NCBI RefSeq assembly: GCF_014650435.1
Contig: NZ_BMUY01000010.1
Coordinates: 1-64,000 of the forward strand
Source of the DNA: Streptomyces tendae
GTDB taxonomy: Bacteria > Actinomycetota > Actinomycetes > Streptomycetales > Streptomycetaceae
Reading direction: 5' to 3'
DNA length: 64,000 nt
The notes beneath the pieces are model-generated. The model ran no database searches and was not told where the DNA came from. It worked only from the letters and a program-made list of their open reading frames with translations. The position numbers and the translations under genes were made by a program. Shown here in pieces: positions 1-8,502 of the stretch; positions within the stretch are counted from its first letter, which is position 1; every line of letters begins with the position of its first letter.

Positions 1-1712
1 TCGATGACGAGGGCGGGCGAGGCGTCGGAGAGGATGTGCGCGACCCGCTCCTGCGGATACTCCGGGTCCACCGGCACATAGGCGGCCCCGGCCTTGGCAA
101 CGGCGAGGAGCGCCACGACGAGTTCCACCGAACGCGGCAGCTTCACCGCGACGAACGAACCCCGACCCACCCCCTGACCTTGAAGCCATCCGGCGACCCG
201 CCCCGACCAGGCGTCCAACTCGCCGTAGGTCAGGACCCGGTCACCGCATTCCACCGCCACCGCGTCCGGGGTGCGCTGCGCCTGCTCGGTGAACAGCTCC
301 GGCAACGACGCCCCGCGCAGGCTGCGTGTTGCTCCCTGCCAGCCGGACAGGATCTGCTCCCGCTCGGCGTCCTCCAGCACCTCCACCTCGGACACCCGGG
401 AGTCCTCGTCGCTGTCGGCCACCCACTCCAGGACCCGGACCAACCGGTCGCAGTGAGAGACGAGTTCGTCCTCTCCGTACAGCTCGTGATGGCCGTCCAG
501 TTCGACACGGATGCCGGAGCGCGAGTCGGCTGTGCCGTAAAAGTTGATCTTCAGGTCGTTCACGGGGCCGGTCGAGAGCGGATGGGTCACGGCGGGTGTG
601 GTGCCGAACAGAGGCTCGCCGGCGAAAGCCATGATGTTGACGGTCGGGCCGAGGCGGGCCTGGCCGGCGCCGGAGAGGCCCAGCTCGTGGATGAGCTCCT
701 CGCCGCGGAAGCGCTGGTGACGGACGACGTCGGCCAGGGACCGGGACACCTGTGCGGCCAGTTCGGTGAAGCGGATGTCCGAGGTGAGCCGCACGCGCAG
801 GGGCAGCACGTTGACCATGGCGCTGGGTGTGGTCAGCGACGTACGCCCCGAGCGTCCTGCCAGCGGGATCGAGAACGTGAAGTCGGTGCCGCCCGTCATC
901 CGGTGGAAGAAGGCGGCGGTGGCGGCCAGGGCCAGGGCGGGCCACTGCACTCCGAGGCGGGCGGCCGCCCGGGTGAGGCGTTCGGCCAGCGGGGTGGGCA
1001 GGGTGCGGACGTGGCGGCGCAGGCTGTGTGTGCTGCCGGACGCGCGGCCGGCGAGGGAGACCGGCTCGGGCAGGTCGGTGAAGACCTCACGCCAGTGGGC
1101 GCGGTCCTTGGTGTGCCGTCGCGAGCCGGCGTAGGCCGCCTCGTCGGCGACGACCCGGTCCAGGGTCGCGAAGCCGGTGGGCGAGGGCTGCTCCCCGGCG
1201 AGGAGGGCGGTGTAGAGCGCCGCGACGCGGGTGGCGTACACGGACTGGCCGAAACCGTCGAGGACGGCGTGGTGGTAGCCGTGGAAGTACCAGTGCAGGT
1301 CGTCGGCGAGGCTGAGGAGGGCCTGTTCGCTGACGGGGCCGCGCGTCAGGTCGAAGGGCCTGGCCATGCGCGCGTTCATCCACCGGTGGGCGGCTGCCTC
1401 CGGGTCGGAGGCAGCGCGCAGGTCGACGAACCGCAGGGGGTGCGGCTCGGCCGGCTCGACGAGCTGGTGGAGGGTCACTTCCGGGCCGCTGTCCGTGTCC
1501 CGTTCCTCCTGGGCGAAGCGCGAGCGCAGCGCCTCGGTCTCCTGGACGCCCCGCCGTACCGCTTCGGCGAGAATCTCCGTGTCCACCGGCCCGGCGATCT
1601 CGTAGTAGCCACCGCAGTTGTAGAGGGGGCTGTCCGCGTGCAGGTGCTGGGCGACCCAGATGCCGGACTGCGCGGCGGAGACGGGTCGACGGAGCAGACG
1701 GGCTTCGGACAT
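1..1712 (-). CDS. NRPS, N-terminal part: starter condensation domain plus start of adenylation domain (runs off window)
   Basis: Partial gene: 570 codons are visible and the reading frame stays open past the window edge. Residues 1 to about 430 form a condensation domain with the catalytic HHAVLDG motif at 147-153. An adenylation domain starts near residue 440 (LTYGELD-type A1 region), so its substrate pocket is not visible. The ATG at 1710-1712 is preceded by a GAGAGGA ribosome site. A condensation domain at the very N-terminus, directly downstream of the acyl-AMP ligase and acyl carrier protein genes, fits a starter C domain that acylates the first amino acid with the fatty acid (inference). 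It is the last visible gene of a left-reading operon starting at 6471. The rest of the main NRPS must lie to the left of the window. Confidence 0.9.
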   Translation of the reverse strand, partial: MSEARLLRRPVSAAQSGIWVAQHLHADSPLYNCGGYYEIAGPVDTEILAEAVRRGVQETEALRSRFAQEERDTDSGPEVTLHQLVEPAEPHPLRFVDLRAASDPEAAAHRWMNARMARPFDLTRGPVSEQALLSLADDLHWYFHGYHHAVLDGFGQSVYATRVAALYTALLAGEQPSPTGFATLDRVVADEAAYAGSRRHTKDRAHWREVFTDLPEPVSLAGRASGSTHSLRRHVRTLPTPLAERLTRAAARLGVQWPALALAATAAFFHRMTGGTDFTFSIPLAGRSGRTSLTTPSAMVNVLPLRVRLTSDIRFTELAAQVSRSLADVVRHQRFRGEELIHELGLSGAGQARLGPTVNIMAFAGEPLFGTTPAVTHPLSTGPVNDLKINFYGTADSRSGIRVELDGHHELYGEDELVSHCDRLVRVLEWVADSDEDSRVSEVEVLEDAEREQILSGWQGATRSLRGASLPELFTEQAQRTPDAVAVECGDRVLTYGELDAWSGRVAGWLQGQGVGRGSFVAVKLPRSVELVVALLAVAKAGAAYVPVDPEYPQERVAHILSDASPALVI

Positions 1713-1776
1713 GGCGGAGCGGTCCTCTCGATTCTGCGGAAGTGCTGGACTGCGGGGGGAGGAAGGGCCGTGACCG

Positions 1777-2049
1777 TCAGCCGTTGACGGCGAGTTCGTC
1801 GGCCAGGGCCTTGCTCAGCGCGTCGACGGTGGGGTTGTCCCACATGAGAGCCGGGTCCACGGAGATGTCGAAGTGGTCTTCCAGCTCGGCGATGACCGAC
1901 AGGGCGTACAGCGAGTCGAGCCCGTAGTCGGAGAGCGGCACACTGGGATCGATCGTGTCGACCGGGCGTTCCAGGTGGCTGGCCACGCAGTCGGTGAGCC
2001 AGCGGGCGAGGCTGCCGGCGGTGGGGGTCTCGAGGTCGGACTCGGGCAT
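1777..2049 (-). CDS. Acyl carrier protein for lipid starter
   Basis: A 90-residue stand-alone acyl carrier protein. The phosphopantetheine attachment Ser46 lies in the motif DYGLDSLYA, and the acidic helix after it (ELEDHFDI) is typical of ACPs. The ATG is preceded by AGAAAGGGA. It lies between the small dehydrogenase-like gene and the NRPS in one operon. Small ACPs in this position (LipD in friulimicin, DptF in daptomycin) receive an activated fatty acid from the acyl-AMP ligase and present it to the starter condensation domain. That role is inferred from context; the family assignment is clear. Confidence 0.9.
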   Translation of the reverse strand: MPESDLETPTAGSLARWLTDCVASHLERPVDTIDPSVPLSDYGLDSLYALSVIAELEDHFDISVDPALMWDNPTVDALSKALADELAVNG

Positions 2050-2081
2050 GAAGCTGTCCCTTTCTTGGAAGCGGGGGCGGA

Positions 2082-2981
2082 TCAGGGGCGGTCGGGAATC
2101 CGGCGTTCGACCAGGTCGAAGGTGCGGGCACCCTCGTAGCGGCGGATCAGGTCCGCGTACAGGCGCTGCTGGACGTCGCCCGAGGGCTGGGGCGAGCGCC
2201 GCGCCGGCGTGGTGAGCACCCGGCCGGGGGCTGCCCGCGCGAGCTCGGGGTCGAGGAGGGCGGCGGCGCAGGGCGCGGTGACCAGCTCGGTCAACGGCAG
2301 GGGACCGGGGGCGGGGCGAGGACCGTGTGCCGGGGCGAACAGCTCCCGCTGGGCCCCGTTCAGCAGCAACTGGAAGATGCCGGTTTCCCCCTCTCGGACG
2401 TAGAAGCGCGACCCCATCAGGACGGACAGCCGGTCCAGGGCGCCCTGGAGGACGCGCGGGACCAGCCCGAGGACAGCCTGCTCGTGGGCGCCCTCCCGAG
2501 CGGGCAGCGCGTCCTCGCCGCGGACCGCGAGCGTGGTCAGGACGTCGCACAGCAGCAGGTCGGCGTGGACTCCCGCGAGCACCTCGCGCAGCTGGGGGAT
2601 GTCGATGGCGGGCGCCCCGTAGAGCAGGCGGCCCCGCAGATGGCGGACCGTGACGCGGAGTGCCGAGTCGAGGGCTCCGACGCACGCGCCGACGGCCAGG
2701 GCCGCGGCCCGCGGCCCGTTGTCGGGCAGGCCCGTGCGGACGGTGCTGCCGAGGCCGGGCGAGCGGCGGTACAGGGCACGCAGCGCGTGCAGCCACGCCT
2801 CGGGGGCGGGGTGCGCACTCGCCGTGAGGGCGTCGGGGAGCAGGTCCCCGGTCCGTGGCCGGCCCGTCTCGTGCACGGCCAGGACCGCCGCGAAGCCGCG
2901 GGGGTTGGCGGTGTCGTACGGGTCGCCGAGATGCTGTTCGACGGTGTCGGCGAGATCGGTGGAGACGGTGACCGCGGTCAT
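2082..2981 (-). CDS. Small acyl-CoA dehydrogenase-like protein of lipopeptide starter pathway
   Basis: A 299-residue, mostly helical, Ala/Leu/Arg-rich protein. Its ATG overlaps the stop of the upstream acyl-CoA dehydrogenase by 4 bp (ATGA), so the two are translationally coupled. The segment around residues 95-190 (ALDSALRVTVRHLRGRLL and what follows) resembles the C-terminal helical bundle of acyl-CoA dehydrogenases, but I see no complete FAD-binding half. Paired large and small dehydrogenase-like proteins next to an acyl-AMP ligase occur in clusters that make alpha,beta- or poly-unsaturated lipid tails, such as ramoplanin, enduracidin and friulimicin (from memory). It is probably the partner subunit of the 2978-4699 product. 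Function is less certain than the family context. Confidence 0.6.
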   Translation of the reverse strand: MTAVTVSTDLADTVEQHLGDPYDTANPRGFAAVLAVHETGRPRTGDLLPDALTASAHPAPEAWLHALRALYRRSPGLGSTVRTGLPDNGPRAAALAVGACVGALDSALRVTVRHLRGRLLYGAPAIDIPQLREVLAGVHADLLLCDVLTTLAVRGEDALPAREGAHEQAVLGLVPRVLQGALDRLSVLMGSRFYVREGETGIFQLLLNGAQRELFAPAHGPRPAPGPLPLTELVTAPCAAALLDPELARAAPGRVLTTPARRSPQPSGDVQQRLYADLIRRYEGARTFDLVERRIPDRP

Positions 2982-4699
2982 CGGGCCGCACCCTCCAGGG
3001 AGTCGAGGAGCGAGGGGACCGTGCCGGGCGCGGACAGCAGCACGTCCGTGAGGGCGTCGAAGACGTCGCGGTCGGCCGCCTCGACGGGTTCGCCGAGGTC
3101 GGTCAGGGCCTTCACCAGGCAGGCCCGCAGCCAGGTCTCGTCGACGCGGTCGGGCCGGCTCAGCCACAGGTGGACCGCGGCCGCCGCGGCGAAGCACAGT
3201 TCGTACTGCTCGGCGAGCCCGAAGGCGTGGCCGGGCACGGCACGCGGGGAGTAGCGGATGGTCGCCATCCGCTCGTGCAGCCCGTCCGTGGCCCGCCGGA
3301 TCCCCTCCGCCAGGGTGGCGAGCCCGCCGCTCGCGCCTCCGGACGCCGCCAGGTCGTGGACGCGGTCCACGGCCGACGGCAGGGCGGCGACGACGGAAGC
3401 GCCGGTCCCGGAGAGCAGGCTGAGGGCCTCGGGGCGGAAGGGACGCAGCGGGGCGCGGACGTCGGTCGCCTCGGCCAGACCGGTCTCGTCCCGGCGGCCC
3501 TTGCGGTAGGCGCGGGCGAGCCGGGGGAACTGGTCGATCAGGGCGTTGCGGTTGACCAGGCTGCTGCCGTCGAAGATGCCGATGATGCGGTGGTCGCGCT
3601 CCAGTTTGGCGAAGCGTCCGTGCGGGTCGGCGTCCGTGAGCCCGTAGGGGCCGAGGGTGTGGAGGAGGCGGGCGACGAGGTCGTCGACCTGGGCGGGTAC
3701 GAACGCCTTGGCGACGGCGGACACGACGCTCATCTCGCCGGTGAGCGCGTGGACGGACCGTGCGGCGACCACCCCGGCGGCCTCCGCGAGCAGCAGACCG
3801 GCCACGGCCTCGCCCAACTCCCGGCGTACGTGGGGGACCTGCGCGAGCGGTGTGCCGCGGTCGGCGGTCTCGGCGGCGAACCGGGCGGCCAGTTCCAGGG
3901 CGTGGTCTCCCGCGCCCAGGGACATGCCCATGCAGCCCGTGCGGGTCACGTGCAGGGCCTTGAGGATGATCTCGAGCCCCTGGCCGGGCGCCCCGATGAG
4001 AGCGTCGTCCGGCAGCATCGCGTCGTGGAAGGCGAGACCGCTGATGTCCGCCCCGCGGATTCCGTACGTGGGAACCTTCGGCAGCGGGGACAAAGCATCG
4101 GGAGCGAGCCGCTCCTTGTCGACGAGGAACAGGCTGAAGCCGCGCGGGCCGCCCTCGGGGCTGGTGCGGGCCAGCACCGTGACCAGATCGGCGCGGGTGA
4201 TGTTGTTGATCAGCCACTTCTCACCGGTGAGCCGCCAGCCGCCGTCCCCGTCCACCCGCTCCGCGGTGACCTCACCGGCCAGCAGGTCGCTGCCGTGGTG
4301 CCGTTCGGTCAGCGCGCAGGAGACGACCGCGCCCTCGCGGATCCGACGGCCGAGGCGCGCCGCCCGCCGCGGATCGCCGGCGATCCAGGTGGCGACGGCC
4401 CCGAGGTACGTCTTGCCGTGGGCCGCCGCCACGGTCAGGTCCACGCGGGAGACCGCCCGCAGCAGCCGGGTCACCACGCCGAAGTCGTCGAGGGCGCCGC
4501 CGTGTTCGGCCGGCACGTAGTAGCGCGGCAGGCCGAAGTCGTCGAGCGCGCGGCAGGCGTCGGCGGGGAACGCCTCCCGTTCGTCCAGGGCGGCGAGCCG
4601 CTCGCCGGAGAAGGGCCCGCCGGGTGCGGCCAGTTCGCCGAGGAGGCGGGTCAGTTCCGTGACGGGGGCGGCCACCGCCGCGGCCGGCGTGACCGTCAT
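2978..4699 (-). CDS. Acyl-CoA (acyl-ACP) dehydrogenase for lipid tail desaturation
   Basis: A 573-residue flavin-dependent acyl-CoA dehydrogenase family protein. The N-terminal and middle parts carry the family signatures: CALTERHHGSD (FAD/substrate region), LTGEKWLINN, and the C-terminal RIIGIFDGSSLVNRN. It is about 190 residues longer than a standard enzyme; the extra C-terminal helical region (after about residue 400) is seen in the starter-unit dehydrogenases of lipopeptide clusters. The usual catalytic Glu of the Y-E-G-T motif appears here as Asp (IFDGSS). Start ATG overlaps the ligase stop by 4 bp. It most likely introduces a double bond into the fatty acyl chain carried on the adjacent ACP (inference). 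Confidence 0.85.
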   Translation of the reverse strand: MTVTPAAAVAAPVTELTRLLGELAAPGGPFSGERLAALDEREAFPADACRALDDFGLPRYYVPAEHGGALDDFGVVTRLLRAVSRVDLTVAAAHGKTYLGAVATWIAGDPRRAARLGRRIREGAVVSCALTERHHGSDLLAGEVTAERVDGDGGWRLTGEKWLINNITRADLVTVLARTSPEGGPRGFSLFLVDKERLAPDALSPLPKVPTYGIRGADISGLAFHDAMLPDDALIGAPGQGLEIILKALHVTRTGCMGMSLGAGDHALELAARFAAETADRGTPLAQVPHVRRELGEAVAGLLLAEAAGVVAARSVHALTGEMSVVSAVAKAFVPAQVDDLVARLLHTLGPYGLTDADPHGRFAKLERDHRIIGIFDGSSLVNRNALIDQFPRLARAYRKGRRDETGLAEATDVRAPLRPFRPEALSLLSGTGASVVAALPSAVDRVHDLAASGGASGGLATLAEGIRRATDGLHERMATIRYSPRAVPGHAFGLAEQYELCFAAAAAVHLWLSRPDRVDETWLRACLVKALTDLGEPVEAADRDVFDALTDVLLSAPGTVPSLLDSLEGAAR

Positions 4700-6471
4700 G
4701 CCGGGGCCTGCTCGCGGCTCGCCGCCGTCGGCTGCAGCGTGGGCTGGTAGTCCGCGTACGTCGGCTCCAGTGCGCCGGACCGGAACAGCTCGCGCATCGC
4801 CGAACGCTGGATCTTGCCGCTGGTGGTGCGGCGCACACCGCCGGGCCGCAGCAGCAGCACGGCGCCGACCGTGGCACCGAACTCGCGGGCGACGGTGAGC
4901 CGCATGTCCGCCGCGAGCTCCCTCAGCCGCTCCTCGTCCTTGATGCCGCGGACCTCGTGCGTGACCACCAGGACGTCGTCCTCACCGGCGCCGGCGGTCC
5001 GGGGCACGGCGAAACAGGCCCCGACCAGGTTGCCCAGCTCCGGCCGCTGGACCCGCAGTTCGTGCTCGATGTCCTGCGGGTAGAGGTTGCGGCCGCGCAG
5101 GTTGAGGACGTCCTTGATGCGGCCCGTGATGTAGAGGTCGCCCTCGTACAGGGCTCCGAGGTCTCCGGTGCGCAGGTAGCCGCTGTCGCCCTCGGCGGTG
5201 GTGGCCCGGAACTCGGCCTCGTTGGTGGCCTCGCGCCCCCAGTACCCGTGTCCCACGACGGGGCCGCGCAGCCACAGCTCCCCGACGGATCCCTCGGGCA
5301 GGGTGCGCAGCGTGTCCGGGTCGACGACCAGGACCTCGGCGCCGAGCGGCGGCCCGCAGCTGACCACGTCCCGGCCGGACTCCCCGGCGGCGGGACGGAA
5401 CTCGTCGCGTTCGAGGGAACCGGCGTCCACGCGCACGCTGCTCGGCGCGATGCCGATCGCACCGGAGACGAAGAGGGTCGCCTCGGCCATGCCGTAGCTG
5501 GGGGCGAGCGTCTCGGGGCGCAGCCCGTACTCGGCGAACCGCCGGTGGAAGCGGTCGAGGACGGCGGACCTGACGGGTTCCGAGCCGTCGACGGCGTGCC
5601 GCCACCGCGAGAGGTCGAGTCCCTCGGCCTGTGCGTCGGTGACGCGCCGGCTGCACACGTCGTACGCGAAGTCCGGCGCGGCCGAGAAGGTGATGTCGAG
5701 CCGGTCGATCATGTGCAGCCACAGGTGGGGGCGCTTGAGGAAGGTGCTGGGGCTCATCAGCACGGTGGCGGAGCCGGTCATCAGCGGCGTCGTCATCAGG
5801 CCCATCAGGCCCATGTCGTGGAAGTGGGGGATCCAGCCGCCGCCGCGAGTGGTGTCGTCCAGTCCCAGGGCGTCCGCGATGTTCTCGGCGTTGTGCAGCA
5901 GATTGCCGTGGCTGATCATCACGCCCTTGGGATCTCCGGTGGAGCCCGAGGTGTACTGGAGCACGGCGAGGGTGGAATGGCCCGTGGCCGGCATCGTCCA
6001 GTCGCCGGGGTTCGGCCCGGCCTCGTCGGTGGCCAGCAGGGGGAGACCGCCGAGACCTTCCTCGGCGCACCAGGTCTCGACGTCGGCGCGGGTCCCGGTG
6101 TCGGTCAGGATCGCCGCCGCGCCCGAGTCGTCCGCGATGCGCCGGACCCGGTGCCGCTCGTGCCGGTAGCGGCCGGGCAGCGAGGAGGGGACCGCGACGA
6201 CACCGGCGTAGAGGCAGCCGAAGAAGGCGACCAGGAAGTCGAGTCCGGCGGGGTACAGCAGCAGGGCACGCTCACCGGGCCCGATCGAGGACCGGTGCAG
6301 ATGCACGGCCAGACTCCGGGCCCGCCCGTCCAGTTCGGCATAGGTCAGCCACTGCGTCCCGTCCTCCCGGAGGGGATCCGTCACAAAAGCCGCCGCCTCC
6401 TTTTCCGGCCGGTTTTCCGCATGCTTCCTCAGCATCGCGGTAACGCTGGGGGCGGTGACGATTCCCGCCAT
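4696..6471 (-). CDS. Fatty acyl-AMP ligase (FAAL) for lipid tail activation
   Basis: A 591-residue adenylate-forming enzyme of the FAAL type. It activates a free fatty acid as acyl-AMP and passes it to the ACP encoded downstream. Visible motifs: the P-loop YTSGSTGDPKG, the FAAL-typical GWIPHFHDMGL and PSYGMAEATLFVSG, the YLRTGDLG core, and the terminal TTSGKIQR lysine. I chose the ATG at 6469-6471 (MAGIVTAP), preceded by an AAGGGCAGG-like site; a GTG 19 codons upstream (6528) is possible but has no ribosome site. It is the first gene of the left-reading operon FAAL-dehydrogenase-dehydrogenase-ACP-NRPS, with 4-bp overlap to the next gene. Counterparts are LipA in friulimicin and DptE in daptomycin clusters. 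Confidence 0.93.
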   Translation of the reverse strand: MAGIVTAPSVTAMLRKHAENRPEKEAAAFVTDPLREDGTQWLTYAELDGRARSLAVHLHRSSIGPGERALLLYPAGLDFLVAFFGCLYAGVVAVPSSLPGRYRHERHRVRRIADDSGAAAILTDTGTRADVETWCAEEGLGGLPLLATDEAGPNPGDWTMPATGHSTLAVLQYTSGSTGDPKGVMISHGNLLHNAENIADALGLDDTTRGGGWIPHFHDMGLMGLMTTPLMTGSATVLMSPSTFLKRPHLWLHMIDRLDITFSAAPDFAYDVCSRRVTDAQAEGLDLSRWRHAVDGSEPVRSAVLDRFHRRFAEYGLRPETLAPSYGMAEATLFVSGAIGIAPSSVRVDAGSLERDEFRPAAGESGRDVVSCGPPLGAEVLVVDPDTLRTLPEGSVGELWLRGPVVGHGYWGREATNEAEFRATTAEGDSGYLRTGDLGALYEGDLYITGRIKDVLNLRGRNLYPQDIEHELRVQRPELGNLVGACFAVPRTAGAGEDDVLVVTHEVRGIKDEERLRELAADMRLTVAREFGATVGAVLLLRPGGVRRTTSGKIQRSAMRELFRSGALEPTYADYQPTLQPTAASREQAPA

Positions 6472-6814
6472 ATCCGTGGCCTGCCCTTCGTGGTTGCGAA
6501 CGGGGTTTTCCGCGCGCCGAATCGGCACTGCCGTGACTTTCTACCGGCTGCCCCAGGGGCGGGGAAGGCGACTGACAGCAAACTGCACCCGCAGCCGGTG
6601 GTCCCTTCAGCAACAGGGACAAAACCCCCGTAAGGGCTGGCAGTTCGAGGGTGACGAGGCCAGTACCGGCCAGCCGATCCTCGGCTTCGACCCCGCCCGC
6701 CCCAGTAGAGTCGAGGCCGACAGCAATTCCAAAGAACCTTTCAGCCGCTGAGTGCGCCGCGTTTCAGGGTGTTCCTGCCCGGGGCTTACGGCACTCCCCG
6801 ACTCCGGGATTCCA
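6472..6814. promoter_or_regulatory. Divergent promoter region between lipid-starter and methylaspartate operons
   Basis: No gene is seen in these 343 bases. They separate the left-reading FAAL operon from the right-reading mutase operon and so must hold both promoters. A TAGAGT hexamer at 6706-6711 could be a -10 element for the right-reading operon, but I cannot find a convincing -35. An imperfect long-range inverted repeat (GGCTGGC near 6637 and GCCAGCC near 6669) may form a hairpin. I looked for a cobalamin riboswitch because the mutase needs B12 and did not find one. Confidence 0.45.
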
Positions 6815-7252
6815 ATGAATTCCATGCCTGGCACTCCTATGCCTACCGTGCTGGTCACCGGCACCTCTTCCGACGCCCACACCTGGAATCTCGTCTACCT
6901 CCAGCTCCTGTTGGAGGAATGGGGCCACGAGGTCACCAACCTCGGCCCCTGCGCACCCGACGACCTGGTCATGGGATCGGCCGTCGAGCTCCGCCCGGAC
7001 CTGATCGTCGTCAGCAGCGTCAACGGCCACGGCCACCAGGACGGCCTCCGGCTGGTCCAGGTCCTGCGCGCCCGCCCGGAACTCGTCGGCACCACCATCG
7101 TGATCGGCGGCAAACTCGGGACCGACGGACTGCGCAACGTCGGCCAGGTGCGCCGGCTGCTCGCGGCGGGCTACGACCGGGTCTTCGACGACGGAGACGT
7201 GAACGCGTTCCGCGACATGCTGGCCCGGCCCCCTGTCCGAGCGGTGTCGTGA
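6815..7252 (+). CDS. Methylaspartate (glutamate) mutase, small B12-binding subunit
   Basis: A 145-residue cobalamin-binding protein, the S subunit that with the next gene's product rearranges L-glutamate to (2S,3S)-3-methylaspartate. Residues 11-25 read TVLVTGTSSDAHTWN: the cobalt-ligating His22 is in the D-x-H context, but the usual Gly three residues later is Asn25. Other binding segments are VVSSVNGHG and VIGGKLG. The ATG at 6815 has GGGA five bases upstream; later ATGs at 6824 and 6839 are possible. Its stop overlaps the GTG start of the large subunit. Homologous pairs supply 3-methyl-Asp in friulimicin (GlmA/GlmB) and vicenistatin (VinH/VinI) pathways, which sets the interpretation here. 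Confidence 0.88.
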   Translation: MNSMPGTPMPTVLVTGTSSDAHTWNLVYLQLLLEEWGHEVTNLGPCAPDDLVMGSAVELRPDLIVVSSVNGHGHQDGLRLVQVLRARPELVGTTIVIGGKLGTDGLRNVGQVRRLLAAGYDRVFDDGDVNAFRDMLARPPVRAVS

Positions 7253-8502
7253 CGCAGGCCCCCTTCGGCGAGTTCGTGGCCGGAGCCCGGGCCCGCGGCA
7301 CGCTCGTCGTCCAGCCCCGCATGGGCTTCAGCGACCCCGGACGGATGCGCCAGGGGCTGGCCCGCACCAGGGCGGCCGACGCCGTCACGGTGGGGACGCT
7401 GACCCTGGACAGCTACACCCGGGTACGTGACCTCGATGCCGCCCGCCGGGCCCTGGCCGAGGGGGTCACGCTCAACGGCTACCCGATCTGCACCCACCCG
7501 CCCGAAACCACCCGGGGCGTGCTCGACGGCATCCACGACGCCTCCTTCCCCGTCCAGGTCAGGCACGGTTCCCCGCGGCCCGAGCACATCGTCGCGGCGC
7601 TGCTCGGTCTCGGCCTGGACGCCACGGAGGGCGGGCCGGTCTCGTACTGCCTGCCCTACAGCCGCACCCCGCTGGCCGAGGCGGTCGTCTGCTGGCGCAC
7701 GGCCTGCGAGATGCTCGCCGAGCACACCGGAGACGGCAGGGTGCCGCACCTGGAGAGCTTCGGCGGCTGCATGCTCGGGCAGCTGTGCCCGCCGGCCGTT
7801 CTGGTCGCGGTGAGCGTCCTGGAGGGCCTCTTCTTCGCCCGCCACGGGCTGCGCAGCGTGTCCCTGAGCTACGCCCAGCAGACCAGTCCGCAACAGGACC
7901 TGGAAGCGGTCGCCGCCCTGCAACGGCTCGCCGGGGAACTGCTGGGGCCCATCGACTGGCATGTGGTGCTCTACGCCTACATGGGCGTGTACCCCCTCTC
8001 GCGCGGCGGCGGGCTGAACCTCCTGGAGGCGGCCGCGCGGCTCGCGGTGACGTCCGGGGCGTCCCGGCTGATCGTGAAGACGGCCGCCGAGGCGCACCGC
8101 ATCCCGACCGTCGCCGACAACGTGGAGGCACTGGAGGCCGCCGCGCGCGCCGCGGCCACCGCCACCGCACCGCCCCCCGGCCCGCCCGCCGCGGACTCCG
8201 AGGTGTACGCCGAGGCCCGCACCCTGGTCCATGCCGTACTGGACCTGCACGACGACGTGGGCACCGCCCTGCTGACCGCGTTCCGGCGAGGTCTGCTCGA
8301 CATCCCCTACTGCCTGCACCCCGACAACGCCGGGCGGGCCAGGAGCTTCATCGACCACGACGGACGGCTCCGTTGGGGGGACACCGGCGCGCTGCCCCTC
8401 GGCGGGGCGGCCGTGTCCGCCGCGCGCAAGGTCACGTCCGCCGATCTGCTCGCGGCACTGTCCCGTGTGCGACGGGCCTACGACTCCGGAGGAACCGCAT
8501 GA
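7249..8502 (+). CDS. Methylaspartate (glutamate) mutase, large catalytic subunit
   Basis: A 417-residue E subunit of the B12-dependent glutamate mutase. It begins with GTG at 7249, overlapping the small subunit stop by 4 bp. The sequence LVVQPRMGFSDPGRMRQGL matches the substrate-binding start of the family; further conserved runs are HLESFGGCMLGQLCPP, VSLSYAQQTSPQQD and GASRLIVKTAAEAHRIP. At 417 residues it is somewhat shorter than catabolic clostridial MutE (about 480), as usual for biosynthetic versions. It would provide 3-methylaspartate for the NRPS. The ABC permease starts within its stop codon, so the four right-reading genes appear to be one operon. Confidence 0.9.
   Translation: MTQAPFGEFVAGARARGTLVVQPRMGFSDPGRMRQGLARTRAADAVTVGTLTLDSYTRVRDLDAARRALAEGVTLNGYPICTHPPETTRGVLDGIHDASFPVQVRHGSPRPEHIVAALLGLGLDATEGGPVSYCLPYSRTPLAEAVVCWRTACEMLAEHTGDGRVPHLESFGGCMLGQLCPPAVLVAVSVLEGLFFARHGLRSVSLSYAQQTSPQQDLEAVAALQRLAGELLGPIDWHVVLYAYMGVYPLSRGGGLNLLEAAARLAVTSGASRLIVKTAAEAHRIPTVADNVEALEAAARAAATATAPPPGPPAADSEVYAEARTLVHAVLDLHDDVGTALLTAFRRGLLDIPYCLHPDNAGRARSFIDHDGRLRWGDTGALPLGGAAVSAARKVTSADLLAALSRVRRAYDSGGTA

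Noticed and set aside
36..1787. Long open frame on the plus strand opposite the NRPS start
   Set aside because: It is antisense to clear condensation-domain sequence, with Gly/Arg/Val composition typical of a high-GC shadow frame.
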